Positions 42,305-52,025 of a stretch of DNA of 64,000 bases are shown here, piece by piece. The notes beneath the pieces are model-generated. The model was not told the DNA's origin and searched no databases. It worked only from the letters and a program-made list of their open reading frames with translations. The position numbers and the translations under genes were made by a program. Source of the stretch: Desulfobacula sp. (GTDB lineage: Bacteria > Desulfobacterota > Desulfobacteria > Desulfobacterales > Desulfobacteraceae); contig JAMPXP010000016.1 of assembly GCA_023701135.1 (NCBI GenBank), positions 61,120 through 125,119 of the forward strand. The letters run 5' to 3'. The first letter of the stretch is position 1. Each line of letters opens with the position of its first letter.

Positions 42305-42331
42305 TTTATAGCCTGACCTTGTAACAGACAA
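42305..42331 (-). promoter_or_regulatory. Possible rpsU promoter
   Basis: On the minus strand TTGTCT (42326-42331) and TATAAA (42305-42310) are separated by 15 bp, slightly short for sigma-70. The pair lies about 45 bp before rpsU and after the adk terminator. Confidence 0.45.
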
Positions 42332-42348
42332 ACCAGGGAAAAGCAAGG

Positions 42349-42392
42349 AAAAAATAAAGCCTTTCCAGCCCGGCAAAAGGCGGAAAGGCTTT
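42349..42392 (-). terminator. Rho-independent terminator after adk
   Basis: AAAGCCTTTCC and GGAAAGGCTTT form an 11-bp perfect stem (42356-42366 with 42382-42392), followed on the minus strand by a T-rich tail. Confidence 0.88.
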
Positions 42393-42415
42393 AAAAATAA
42401 GTCTGATTTCCGGTT

Positions 42416-43087
42416 CTAAAGTTTGGAAACCAGCTCATTGGTGACGGATTTAAGGTCTTTTTCACCGGCCAGGGTGATGTATTTTATCCCGGCTTTTGCG
42501 GCCAGATCCCTGAAATAATAGGCCGAGGCCAGGGTTCCGGTATTGGTGTCATAATAGATGGAATGGCGTTTATCAATGGCAACCTCATCCTGGTCATCAT
42601 TTCTTTTGGTCAGTGCGCCGCCGCAGACCCGGCATTTGTCCCCATTGGGTTTGATGGCGTCAATATAGATATTGTTGGGGTGGTTGTTGTCATTTTCACA
42701 GAGACGGCGTCCCATGATCCTGTTTTTGGCAATCTGACGGTCCAGAATCAGTTCAATGACATAGTTAAGCTTGATGCCGGCTTCTTTCAGGGAGGCGTCA
42801 AGCTTTTCCGCCTGGACCTTGTTCCTCGGGAACCCATCCAGGAGCCAGCCTTTTTTGCAGTCATCCTGTTTGATCCGGTCCAGGATCATGGGAATGGTGA
42901 TCTCATCGGGAACCAGGTCCCCTTTGTCAATATAAGCCTTGGCTTTTTTGCCCAGGTCTGTGCCGCCCTTGATATTGTCCCGGAAAATGGCGCCGGATTC
43001 AATATGGGCGATGTTATATTTGTCTTTCAGGATGGCGCCCTGGGTTCCCTTGCCGCTGCCGTTGGGTCCGAAAAATAAAATGTTCAT
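42416..43087 (-). CDS. adk: Adenylate kinase with zinc-type LID domain
   Basis: Interconverts ATP plus AMP and two ADP. The P-loop is GPNGSGKGT (residues 7-15), the AMP-binding region contains SGAIFRDNI, and the DGFPRN motif binds the nucleotide. The LID region has cysteines in RRLCENDNN and CRVCGGAL, spaced so that a zinc ion may be bound, though the first pair of the usual four cysteines is not clearly present. It is 223 residues, close to the family's usual 214-220. It has its own promoter and terminator. Confidence 0.93.
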   Translation of the reverse strand: MNILFFGPNGSGKGTQGAILKDKYNIAHIESGAIFRDNIKGGTDLGKKAKAYIDKGDLVPDEITIPMILDRIKQDDCKKGWLLDGFPRNKVQAEKLDASLKEAGIKLNYVIELILDRQIAKNRIMGRRLCENDNNHPNNIYIDAIKPNGDKCRVCGGALTKRNDDQDEVAIDKRHSIYYDTNTGTLASAYYFRDLAAKAGIKYITLAGEKDLKSVTNELVSKL

Positions 43088-43143
43088 GCATCTCTCCTTA
43101 TATTAGTCCTTACAATCCACTTTTTTATAAATCTTACGAGTTT

Positions 43144-43172
43144 TAAATATAAGAGTCGTTTTTATTTGTCAA
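43144..43172 (-). promoter_or_regulatory. Sigma-70-type promoter of adk
   Basis: On the minus strand TTGACA (43167-43172), 17 bp, and TATTTA (43144-43149). The distance to the adk ATG is about 57 bp. Confidence 0.65.
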
Positions 43173-43245
43173 GGTTAAGGCTTTTGGGGTTTGTCTTTTT
43201 TCTATACTTTCCCGGCAGTCTGTTGTAATATCAGGATCAGTCCGG

Positions 43246-43274
43246 TTCAATTTTCAACAGCTTCAATTTTCAAC
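43246..43274. repeat. 13-bp direct repeat upstream of hcp
   Basis: TTCAATTTTCAAC is repeated exactly at 43246-43258 and 43262-43274 (period 16 bp), about 75-100 bp before the hcp start. It may be a regulator site; the expected HcpR dyad was not seen. Confidence 0.5.
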
Positions 43275-43345
43275 GGCATCAACAGCCCGGTCCGGTCTCA
43301 GATCATCCGGATCGATTCTCAATCATACAAAAAGGAGGAATACCC

Positions 43346-45016
43346 ATGTTTTGCCATCAATGCCAGGAAACCATGAAAAACACAGGCTGCTCCATGAAAC
43401 AGGGGATGTGCGGAAAATCCGCTGAAACAGCCGATCTCCAGGATCTGTTCATCTGGGTGCTCAAGGGCATCTCCGTATGGGGCCATAGGGCAAAGGAATT
43501 CGGTCTCTATGACGACAAAGCCGGTTTTTTTATTGCCAAGGGTCTTTTTTCAACCATTACCAATGCCAATTTTGACAGAGATGATTTCATCCAGGGCATC
43601 AAAAAAGGGATAGAATTGAGGGACCGGGAGAAAACGGAATTTTTGGCAGCCTATAAAAAGAAACATCAAAAGGATTTTTCCTCCCCGGTCCCGGAATGTG
43701 CGAACTGGGCGCCCAAGGATGATGCCGCCATTCTTGCCAAGGCCGCCGGCGGCACCGGGGGATGGCTGGAAATCAAAAACGAAGATGAGCGATCCTTGAA
43801 ATCCATTATTCTTTACGGGCTGAAGGGCATGTCTGCCTATTCCGAGCACGCCTGGCAGATTACCCGGTCCTGCAAAGAGGTCTTTGAATTTCTCATGGAA
43901 GCCCTGGCCGCCCTGGTGGATGAGAACGTCTCCCAGGAGGACCTCTTTAATCTGGTCATTAAAACCGGACAGATGGGGGTAAAAACCATGGCCCTGCTGG
44001 ATGAAGCCAATACAAAGGCCTATGGAAGCCCGGTTATGACCAAAGTGAACATCGGGGCCGGAAAAAATCCCGGTATCCTTGTCACCGGCCATGATCTTGT
44101 GGATCTGGAAGAACTCCTGGAACAGACAAAGGATCAGGGCATTGATATCTATACCCACAGCGAAATGCTGCCGGCCCATTATTATCCTAAACTGAAACAA
44201 TACGCCCATCTCTTCGGCAATTACGGAAGCGCCTGGTGGCTCCAGAAGGAAGACATGGACAAATTCAACGGACCTGTGCTCTTTACCTCCAATTGCCTTG
44301 TGCCCCCCAAACCGGAATATGTGGACAAGCTTTTCACAACGGGCGCCGTTGGGTTTGACGGCATTCCCCATATCGCGGACCGGCCCGAGGGAGGCAAAAA
44401 AGATTTTTCGCCCCTGGTCAAACTGGCCAAAACCTGTAAACCGCCTGAGGAAATCGAAACCGGGTTTATTACCGGCGGGTTTGGCCGAAACCAGGTTCTG
44501 GCCCTGGCCGATAAGGTGATCGCCGCCGTCAAATCCGGCGCCATCAAACGATTTATCGTCATGGCCGGTTGTGACGGCCGTCATAAGACACGGGATTATT
44601 ATACCGAAGTGGCCAAGGCCTTGCCTAAGGATGCGGTCATTCTCACGGCCGGGTGTGCAAAATACAAATACATCAAGCTGGATCTCGGAGATATCGGCGG
44701 CATCCCAAGGATTCTTGATGCCGGCCAGTGCAACGATTCCTATTCCCTGGCCGTGATTGCCATGGAGCTTCAGAAGGCCTTTGGCCTGGAGGATATCAAC
44801 GATCTCCCCATTTCCTTTGATATTGCCTGGTATGAGCAGAAAGCCGTCCTGGTGCTGCTTTCCCTTTTGGCCCTCGGCTTTAAAGGTATCCGGCTGGGCC
44901 CCACCCTTCCGGGCTTTTTGTCACCGGGCGTAGCCGCAGCCCTGGTTGAAAAATTCAATATCAAACCCATTACCACTCCGGAAGCGGATGTGGCGGCCAT
45001 GATGGCCGGAAAATAA
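43346..45016 (+). CDS. hcp: Hybrid cluster protein (hydroxylamine reductase)
   Basis: Cytoplasmic Fe-S protein implicated in nitric oxide and hydroxylamine detoxification. The N-terminal cysteines CHQCQET...GCSMKQGMCGK carry the cubane cluster with the CxxC-x(8)-C-x(5,6)-C spacing of anaerobes. Hybrid-cluster residue contexts are visible in CLVPP, AGCDGRHKTRDYY, AGCAKYKY and DAGQCNDSYS. At 556 residues it is normal length for class I Hcp. AAAGGAGG precedes the ATG. It is alone, with no hcr reductase gene nearby; a sensor kinase gene follows on the same strand after 234 bp. Confidence 0.95.
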   Translation: MFCHQCQETMKNTGCSMKQGMCGKSAETADLQDLFIWVLKGISVWGHRAKEFGLYDDKAGFFIAKGLFSTITNANFDRDDFIQGIKKGIELRDREKTEFLAAYKKKHQKDFSSPVPECANWAPKDDAAILAKAAGGTGGWLEIKNEDERSLKSIILYGLKGMSAYSEHAWQITRSCKEVFEFLMEALAALVDENVSQEDLFNLVIKTGQMGVKTMALLDEANTKAYGSPVMTKVNIGAGKNPGILVTGHDLVDLEELLEQTKDQGIDIYTHSEMLPAHYYPKLKQYAHLFGNYGSAWWLQKEDMDKFNGPVLFTSNCLVPPKPEYVDKLFTTGAVGFDGIPHIADRPEGGKKDFSPLVKLAKTCKPPEEIETGFITGGFGRNQVLALADKVIAAVKSGAIKRFIVMAGCDGRHKTRDYYTEVAKALPKDAVILTAGCAKYKYIKLDLGDIGGIPRILDAGQCNDSYSLAVIAMELQKAFGLEDINDLPISFDIAWYEQKAVLVLLSLLALGFKGIRLGPTLPGFLSPGVAAALVEKFNIKPITTPEADVAAMMAGK

Positions 45017-45031
45017 GATTTTCTGTTTTTC

Positions 45032-45060
45032 CCGGAGGGCCCGGACAAAGGGTCCTCCGG
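45032..45060 (+). terminator. GC-rich hairpin after hcp
   Basis: CCGGAGG (45032-45038) pairs with CCTCCGG (45054-45060). It is placed 15 bp after the hcp stop, but no T-run follows, so it may be a pause or processing structure rather than a full terminator. Confidence 0.4.
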
Positions 45061-45250
45061 AGCCATCCTGTTCCTGTTCTCCGCCAACCTTGACAGACAT
45101 CACGCCTCTTTGTCTGATTTTTTATGACTATTTGCTATACATTATGGCGGACTTGTATTAAAAGAATCGCTGATATCGGCAATTCGATATGGGTCCAGGC
45201 AGGGTTGCCGTCCGTTGGGTTTTAAACGGAAGCGTTATGGAGAAGAATTG

Positions 45251-48007
45251 ATGAAAGATCGTCCGGCACCTGATAAATCCACCAAAAAACAAGCGTTCAC
45301 TGCCTCCCTGAAAATTATTATTCCCCTGTATGCGACCTATATTCTTTTTGTTGTGAGTATTTTTGCCGTTTTCTTACCCCTGTTGAAAAATCATATGATG
45401 GATCAGAAAAAGGAAATGATTCATTCATTAACCGAAAGCACCTGGAGCCTTTTGTCGGAATACGATCAACGGGTGAAGCAGGGCGAACTGATCCTTGAAG
45501 ATGCTCAGCAAAGGGCCGTCAGAAGAATTCGAAACCTTCGGTACGGAATGGAAGGCAAGGATTATTTCTGGCTCCTGGATATGCAGAGCAAGGTCATCAT
45601 GCATCCCTATGTTTCCGGCCTTGAAGGCAAGGATCAAACGGGTTATGTCGATTCCAGGGGAAAGCGTGTTTTTTCCGAGTTTGTCAAGACGGTTGAGAAG
45701 GACGGTTCCGGCTACGTGGAATACATGTGGCAATGGAAGGATGATCAAAGCCGGATTGTGCCGAAAATTTCCTATGTAAAAGGGTTCTCCCCCTGGGGCT
45801 GGGTTATCGGAACCGGTCTCTATCTTGAAGATGTCGATCAGGAAGTCGGACTGATGACACGGGAATTCATCAAAATCTTTCTGGGAGTGCTGTTCGTTAT
45901 CATTCTCATGTCGTTTTATATCACCTGGCAGACCATCGCCATCGAAGTAAAGAAAAGCCTCGCTGAAAAGGAAAAAGGCCTTGAAGAACTGAGGCTTAAA
46001 AAATTACTGGAACTGAGCCGGATGTCGGATGCTTCTTTGAGCGACCTCACGGAATTTGCCCTGGAAGAAGCCGTCAACCTCACGGAAAGCGATATCGGGT
46101 ATATTGCCTTTTTAAACGAGGATGAAACCCTGTTGACCCTGCACACCTGGTCAAAACATGCCGGGAAACCGCTGGATATGGACGACAAAAATCCGGTTTT
46201 CCGTGTGGATGAAACCGGTCTCTGGGCGGAAGCCGTCAGAAAAAGGGATACGGTTATCATCAATGACTATGAAAAGCTTACGTCCCCGGACAAAAAAGGA
46301 TATCCTCAGGGCCATGCCCGGATTTCCCGGGTTATGAGCCTACCGGTATTTGGGGGCCGGAAAATTGCGGTCCTGGCCGGTGTGGGCAATAAAGCCCGGG
46401 ATTATAATGAATCCGATGTCCGCCAACTGAAACTGATGATGGACGGCATGTGGGCCATCATCCAACGAAAGAATGCCGAAGAAACCTTAATGAACGCTGA
46501 AAAGCGATATCGATCCCTGTTTATGATGGCCCCCCTACCGTTGATGGAGATTTCCAGAAAGGGAAGCATCATCCAGTTGAATCAAGAATTTATGGAGGTC
46601 TTGGGATATAAAAACCATGAGATTCAGACCGTTTCGGATTTGTGGGACCTTGCCGTACCGGATGACGAAGACAGGAAAAACCTATCGCTTTTCTGGAATT
46701 CGGCCATTCAAAAAGGTCAGGGGGATGAGGGCAAAGGGATTGAGGAGCATACCTTTAAATGCAGAGACGGCGCCTTGCGCATTTTCATTATCCGCATCCG
46801 GGGAATTCTGGATCATGTGCTGGTGAGTTTTTTTGAAACCACTGAATATAAAAAAATGGAAGCCGGACTCCGGCAGGCCCAGAAGATGGAAGCCCTGGGA
46901 ACCCTGGCAGGGGGGATCGCCCATGATTTTAATAATATTTTGTCCTCGGTACTGGGATTTACCGAGCTTGCAAAACTCACCAGCGCCGGGGATGATATCA
47001 CAAAAAAGAACCTGGACCAGATCCTGGCCGCCGGTATAAGGGCCAGGGACCTGGTCCGGCATATATTGACCTTCAGCCGCAGGGGAGAGGTTCAAAAAGG
47101 GATCATACAGATACAGCCCTTGATCAAAGAATGCCTGAAATTTTTAAAGGCATCGGTCCCTGCGGATATTGAGATCCGGCATGAGATTTGCGGGGTGAAA
47201 GGCTTGATCCTGGCTGACCCCACCCAGATCCATCAGGTTCTCATGAATCTTTTCACCAATGCGGCCCAGGCCATGAAGGAAAAGGGCGGAATCCTGGATG
47301 TCCGGCTTAAATCTGTTTTCATCCGGGAAGATGACATTGACCCGGCAAAAGAATTAAAACCGGGCAGGTATCTTCAATTAACGGTGGCCGATACGGGATG
47401 CGGTATTCCAAAGGAATTGACGGCCAGAATTTTCGAACCTTTTTTTACGACCAAGGGCCGGGGAGAGGGGACGGGCATGGGCCTTTCAACGGTTTACGGA
47501 ATTGTCAGAGATATGGAGGGCGCTGTTTCCGTGTACAGCGAGCCCGGCAGGGGAACCGCTTTCCAGGTGATGTTGCCGGAATATTGGGGAGGGCTCGCAA
47601 CCCGGGAAGCTCCGGCCGATTTTCTTTCCCTGACCGGCCAGGGCAGAATTATTGTGGTGGATGATGAAGAGGCCATCGTTGACTGGACCCGGCAGGTGCT
47701 GTCAAAACTCGGGTATGATGTGGTGGCCGTGACCGACAGCCGGGAAGCCCTTGAAAGGATAAAACAACTTCCCCATGAAATTGATCTGGTATTGACGGAT
47801 ATGGCCATGCCACACATGAACGGCCTTGATTTGTCCAGGCAGATAAAGGCCATCCGACCGGATCTTCCCATCATCCTGTGCACCGGATTCAGCGGCGGAT
47901 TGACCGAGGATATGATTCAAAACAGCGGAATTCTGGAAATACTCATGAAGCCTGTGATTATGGGAGAACTTGCCCGGGCCGTCGGCAAGGTCCTGGGCAG
48001 GAAATAG
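45251..48007 (+). CDS. Hybrid sensor histidine kinase with Cache, GAF, PAS and receiver domains
   Basis: A 918-residue membrane sensor kinase. Order: membrane segment (about residues 22-44), a periplasmic single Cache domain ([22 protein letters not shown]...[13 protein letters not shown]), a second membrane segment, a GAF domain, a PAS domain, and HisKA with His in [13 protein letters not shown]. HATPase_c follows with the DTGCGIP and GTGMGLSTV boxes, then a C-terminal receiver (IIVVDDEEA...[13 protein letters not shown]). The Cache domain suggests sensing of a small extracellular ligand. I start at [10 protein letters not shown], behind GGAGAAG. No dedicated response regulator adjoins it, except for a fragment just after its stop. 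Confidence 0.93.
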   Translation: MKDRPAPDKSTKKQAFTASLKIIIPLYATYILFVVSIFAVFLPLLKNHMMDQKKEMIHSLTESTWSLLSEYDQRVKQGELILEDAQQRAVRRIRNLRYGMEGKDYFWLLDMQSKVIMHPYVSGLEGKDQTGYVDSRGKRVFSEFVKTVEKDGSGYVEYMWQWKDDQSRIVPKISYVKGFSPWGWVIGTGLYLEDVDQEVGLMTREFIKIFLGVLFVIILMSFYITWQTIAIEVKKSLAEKEKGLEELRLKKLLELSRMSDASLSDLTEFALEEAVNLTESDIGYIAFLNEDETLLTLHTWSKHAGKPLDMDDKNPVFRVDETGLWAEAVRKRDTVIINDYEKLTSPDKKGYPQGHARISRVMSLPVFGGRKIAVLAGVGNKARDYNESDVRQLKLMMDGMWAIIQRKNAEETLMNAEKRYRSLFMMAPLPLMEISRKGSIIQLNQEFMEVLGYKNHEIQTVSDLWDLAVPDDEDRKNLSLFWNSAIQKGQGDEGKGIEEHTFKCRDGALRIFIIRIRGILDHVLVSFFETTEYKKMEAGLRQAQKMEALGTLAGGIAHDFNNILSSVLGFTELAKLTSAGDDITKKNLDQILAAGIRARDLVRHILTFSRRGEVQKGIIQIQPLIKECLKFLKASVPADIEIRHEICGVKGLILADPTQIHQVLMNLFTNAAQAMKEKGGILDVRLKSVFIREDDIDPAKELKPGRYLQLTVADTGCGIPKELTARIFEPFFTTKGRGEGTGMGLSTVYGIVRDMEGAVSVYSEPGRGTAFQVMLPEYWGGLATREAPADFLSLTGQGRIIVVDDEEAIVDWTRQVLSKLGYDVVAVTDSREALERIKQLPHEIDLVLTDMAMPHMNGLDLSRQIKAIRPDLPIILCTGFSGGLTEDMIQNSGILEILMKPVIMGELARAVGKVLGRK

Positions 48008-48105
48008 AAAAGGAAAGACTTTTTCTCAGCCGCACCCTGGACGTTGACGTGGTGCCCCTGGATCTGGAGCTTCCGGACGAAAACGGGTTGGCCATCCTGC
48101 CCTGA
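48001..48105 (+). pseudogene. Receiver-domain remnant after the kinase gene
   Basis: One frame, overlapping the kinase stop, reads ...LDVDVVPLDLELPDENGLAILP before a stop. The segment DVVPLDLELPDENGL resembles the core strand and phospho-acceptor loop of NtrC-type receivers (DLVxLDxxLPDGNGL). No start codon, N-terminal part or output domain is present, so it looks like the relic of a response regulator gene. The match is short, so chance is not excluded. Confidence 0.35.
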
Positions 48106-48238
48106 TTTGCCGGCTCGTCCTGATTTCGCAGCAAATCAGGGGTCAGCTTCTTGTTCAGGTCATACTGGAATATGGATATCGAAGAGCCAGGCCTGTTCAT
48201 AAAAGATTGGAATAAATTTTCCATGATGGTTCATGTGC

Positions 48239-51202
48239 TTACGTTTCTTCCGCCGGGTGTTCCATCGGCTCCGGAAGGATCGATTTTTCTTTCCGGCCAT
48301 GGAGGGCATCATGCACGGCCCAAGCCAGGTCATCGGTAGTGACGGGTTTCATCAAAAACTGGTTGATTCCGTAATGCCTGGCTGATTGTTCAGTAACGGT
48401 ATCGCTGTATCCGGTGCACAGCAGAATGGGCAGCATTGATCCTGTTTTGCGGATTTCTGCGATCAACTGGACCCCGGTCATCTCCGGCATCGTCTGATCC
48501 GTGATGATCAGATCCACCTTCCCGGGGGCCTGCCTGAAGGTTTCCAGGGCCTTCAGGCTGCTTTGACAGGCGACCACCTGATAACCCAGATGCCCCAGGG
48601 TTTCCCGGACCACATCCATAAAGAAAAATTCATCATCGACAATCAGCAGGCGCTGGCCTTCTCCCTTGGGGAGGCTGCCGGCCCGGGCAGGACTTTTGGC
48701 TTCTGCCTGGTTGGCAAGCGGAAAATAAATATCGAATCGGGTTCCCTCGTTAACGCGGCTGTCCAATTCGATGAGGCCGTTGTGGCTGCGCACGATTCCC
48801 AGCGTAACCGACAGTCCCAGTCCAGTTCCCTCGTTCATCTTTTTGGTGGTGAAATACGGCTCAAAGATGCGATCGAGGACCTGAGGCGGGATGCCGCTGC
48901 CCGTATCCCGGATACCCAGCTTCAGGTAGTCTCCCGGAGGAATTTCCATGGATAGAGATTTTCTGCCGGATTCAAGTCTTATATTTTCCAGGGAAATGGT
49001 TAAGATCCCGCCCTTTTCGCGCATGGCGTGGTAGGCATTGGTGCACAGATTCATCACCACCTGGTGAATTTGGGTGGGATCACCGCTGGTCGTGTCCGGC
49101 CGGGCTGAGATATTCTGATCGATCTGAATGGTGGCCGGCAGAGTGGCCCGCAGCAGCTTGATGGATTCTTTGATCAGGGGGGTCATGGCCACAACACCCA
49201 TGACGGTTTCTTCCTTCCGGCTGAAGGTCAAAATCTGCCGCACCAGGTCCTTGGCCCTGTGGCCGGCCTCCAGCACCCGGGTGAGATAGGCATATCTCTT
49301 GTTGTCCGGTGCCGGGGCCTCATCCTTCAGGCAGAGTTCGGTATAGCCGATCATTCCTGCGAGGATATTGTTAAAATCATGGGCAATGCCTCCGGCCAGG
49401 GTACCGATGGCGTCAAGTTTCTGGGTGTGGATCAATTGTTTCTGAAGGTTCTTGTTTTCCAGGGCCAGATTTTTTTCTCTAGTGAGGTCCCGGATAAAGA
49501 CGCCGATCATCACCGGCGCGCTTTTTTCATCGGCGGCCCGCCACCCTTTGACGGAAATGGGCAATTCCCGACCATCCCTGCAGATCAAAGCCGTCTCAAG
49601 GGATTTTTCCTGTGACAAGCCTGATTTGATGGCGGAGAAGGTGTGGAGGGCTTTTTGATGGTGGACATCGGGCACCAGTTCATTAAAATGCCGTCCTTTT
49701 ACGGCGGAGGCGTTGTAACCGCTCATTTTGGTAAAGGTCTTGCTGATGTCCAGAATTTTGCCGTCAAGTGACATCAGCACGATGCCTTCGGGATTGGAAT
49801 TGAAAAATGCCCGGAACCGGTATTCGCTTTCTCTTCTCTGCTGCTCGGCCTGCCGGAGGGGGGTGATGTCCACCGTGGCCGTAAGAACCACTTTTTCTCC
49901 CTCCAGCTCAATAATTTTGCCTGAATATAGTGAGGTGCGGGGTTCCTTCTCAGGCGTCAGTACCGTTACCTCCTTGTTGGAAACCGAGCCCAGGCGTATC
50001 AGTTCATCCTTGACGGCTCCGGTGTCCGTCCCGGTGAGGGAAAATCCCAATTCCTCGAGAGTATGACCGATTACATTCTGTTCTTTTAAGTTTAATAATT
50101 TGCAGAAATTTTGATTGACCATGCGATAGCGGCCTTTAAAGTCGGAAACAACACAGGCAAACGGTGCAAGATCGAACAGCGCCCTGAAACGGGCCTCGCT
50201 GTCCTTCAGCTGCCGGTTGCGCTCTTCAACAGCCGCCAGGCTAAATGTAATTCTTCGTTTCAGCATGATATTCCAGGCGATCACCAGACCGACGACCGAG
50301 GCAACCCCGGCAGTACAGAATCCGATGATGCCCCAGGGAAGGGATAAAGCATGGGTTCTGCCGGTCCATGACTGGACAATGGCTTGAATCTCTTTTTCAT
50401 CGATCCGGTCAAACCCTTGCTGAACAGTGGTTAAAAGAGCGGCATTGCCCTTGGCAACTGCCGTGTGCTGGCGGTTGGCGGCTATGGGGGTGGCGGTATG
50501 CCGAAACATATCGGCCTGATCAAGTTTTGCCAGGTAAAAGAGTCCCACTGCGGTGTCGGCGACAAAAACTCTGATTTTTCCATCAACAGCCGCCCGGACC
50601 ATATCCTCGGTGCTGGGGAAGGTTGCCGGCAGGGCTGTGGGATATTTCTGCCGGATCAATTCCTCTGCGCTGTCATCCTTGACAACCCCGATGGTAAATC
50701 CCTGCAAGTCGGCCAGGCCGCGAATGCCGAGAATTTGTTTGTGAAAAAAGATGGTGGTTTCGACGGTGAAAAACGGTTGTGAAAAATCGAAAAAAGCTTC
50801 CCGTCCCGTTGTGCGAAACAATCCGCCCACCGCATCGGCCCTGCCCTCACGAACCGCGGCCAGGGCCGCATTCCATTCCATGAGGCTGAAGTCTACGGCA
50901 ATGCCGGTTTTGCGGCTCCACAGGGTCCAGATATCAACGGTGATACCGGCTGGTTGGCCTTGAGCGTCCATGAAGCTGAACGGGGCATAGGAGCTGTCAT
51001 CGGCCACAATGATTTTGGCCGGCCCGGCCAAGGCAGCACCCATCGAAGAGTCTTCAGATCCATGGCCGGTCCTTTGCCCCAGGGCTGGGAAGGGATATCC
51101 GAGGGCCATATAGACCATGGCCAGAAAGACTATGGTCGTCCAATTTCTTTTTTTCACCGGAATCCATTGTATCAGTCTTTTACAACCCGTCCGCAATTCC
51201 AT
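48239..51202 (-). CDS. Hybrid sensor histidine kinase with periplasmic solute-binding domain
   Basis: A 987-residue kinase. After an N-terminal membrane segment comes a family 3 solute-binding domain (about residues 55-290: IIVADDSSYAPFSFMDAQGQPAG at its start), a second membrane segment (about 295-320), two PAS domains, HisKA ([17 protein letters not shown]), HATPase_c (DTGSGIPPQ, GTGLGLSVT) and a C-terminal receiver (LLIVDDEFFF...DLIITDQTMPEMTG). The BvgS/EvgS-like layout suggests sensing of an amino acid or similar ligand. The ATG at 51202 has AAGGA at 8 nt; the in-frame ATG at 51271 has none. It converges with the kinase at 45251. Confidence 0.92.
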   Translation of the reverse strand: MELRTGCKRLIQWIPVKKRNWTTIVFLAMVYMALGYPFPALGQRTGHGSEDSSMGAALAGPAKIIVADDSSYAPFSFMDAQGQPAGITVDIWTLWSRKTGIAVDFSLMEWNAALAAVREGRADAVGGLFRTTGREAFFDFSQPFFTVETTIFFHKQILGIRGLADLQGFTIGVVKDDSAEELIRQKYPTALPATFPSTEDMVRAAVDGKIRVFVADTAVGLFYLAKLDQADMFRHTATPIAANRQHTAVAKGNAALLTTVQQGFDRIDEKEIQAIVQSWTGRTHALSLPWGIIGFCTAGVASVVGLVIAWNIMLKRRITFSLAAVEERNRQLKDSEARFRALFDLAPFACVVSDFKGRYRMVNQNFCKLLNLKEQNVIGHTLEELGFSLTGTDTGAVKDELIRLGSVSNKEVTVLTPEKEPRTSLYSGKIIELEGEKVVLTATVDITPLRQAEQQRRESEYRFRAFFNSNPEGIVLMSLDGKILDISKTFTKMSGYNASAVKGRHFNELVPDVHHQKALHTFSAIKSGLSQEKSLETALICRDGRELPISVKGWRAADEKSAPVMIGVFIRDLTREKNLALENKNLQKQLIHTQKLDAIGTLAGGIAHDFNNILAGMIGYTELCLKDEAPAPDNKRYAYLTRVLEAGHRAKDLVRQILTFSRKEETVMGVVAMTPLIKESIKLLRATLPATIQIDQNISARPDTTSGDPTQIHQVVMNLCTNAYHAMREKGGILTISLENIRLESGRKSLSMEIPPGDYLKLGIRDTGSGIPPQVLDRIFEPYFTTKKMNEGTGLGLSVTLGIVRSHNGLIELDSRVNEGTRFDIYFPLANQAEAKSPARAGSLPKGEGQRLLIVDDEFFFMDVVRETLGHLGYQVVACQSSLKALETFRQAPGKVDLIITDQTMPEMTGVQLIAEIRKTGSMLPILLCTGYSDTVTEQSARHYGINQFLMKPVTTDDLAWAVHDALHGRKEKSILPEPMEHPAEET

Positions 51203-51287
51203 TAATGATCCTTCGAAAGGGTGGGGATTTCTGTCGGCCAGAATTATAGCCTGCGGCCTTTTGGCATGCAAGAAGATTTTCGCTGCC

Positions 51288-52025
51288 TCAATCCTTGGCC
51301 TTCCGGACGCACCACACGGAAAGACAGAAAAACAGGAGTCCGATGACGGCCAGGATCATGAGGGAAACAAAGGAGGGCCGGTTGCCGAAGGCAGCGGTCC
51401 TGATGGCGGTGGCCGCATGGGTCAGGGGTAGGAAATAAATGATCTTTTGGGCCCATTCCGGAAAATTTTCCAGGGGAAAAAAGGTGCCGCCCAGAAAGGC
51501 CATGGGCGTGATCACAAAGCTGGTCATCAGGCTCTGGTCGGCGTGGGATTTCACCAGCATGGCAATGCCCACGGCCAGGGAGGCAAACAAAAAGCTATTC
51601 AGCAGGATGGCCAGCCAGAACCAGGGGTTCAGGGACAGCACCACCCCGAACAAAAAGCCCAGGACCAGCACCACCAGGATGGCCAGAAAGGCCCGGGTCA
51701 TACCGGCCAGGACCTCGCCGGCCACATAGGAAATATCCGAAACCGGGGCCGCCTGGATTTCTTCAAAGATATTCCAGTAAAACCGTGCAATATTGATTTC
51801 GCTGGAAATGGCAAAGGCCTGGGTCATGCTGGTCATGGCAATGATGCCCGGCAAAAGGAATTCCATATAGGTATGGCCGTCCAGGGTCACATGCTTTCCC
51901 ATGGCAAAACCGAAGGCGATGAGGTAGAGCAGGGGAGACACGCACCAGGAGGGGATGAGCCGGGTCAGGCGGCGTCTCAGGATCAACAATTCCCTGTAAT
52001 AAACTGCGGATGCACCATATATCAT
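51288..52025 (-). CDS. ABC-2 type transporter permease
   Basis: A 245-residue integral membrane protein with about six hydrophobic segments, matching the ABC-2 family used by drug and polysaccharide exporters. YMEFLLPGIIAMTSMTQAF and the PMAFLGGTFFPLENFPEW segment (typical of DrrB-type permeases) are present. It starts within the last codons of the ATPase gene (4-bp overlap), so the pair is co-translated. Export substrate is unknown. Confidence 0.88.
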   Translation of the reverse strand: MIYGASAVYYRELLILRRRLTRLIPSWCVSPLLYLIAFGFAMGKHVTLDGHTYMEFLLPGIIAMTSMTQAFAISSEINIARFYWNIFEEIQAAPVSDISYVAGEVLAGMTRAFLAILVVLVLGFLFGVVLSLNPWFWLAILLNSFLFASLAVGIAMLVKSHADQSLMTSFVITPMAFLGGTFFPLENFPEWAQKIIYFLPLTHAATAIRTAAFGNRPSFVSLMILAVIGLLFFCLSVWCVRKAKD

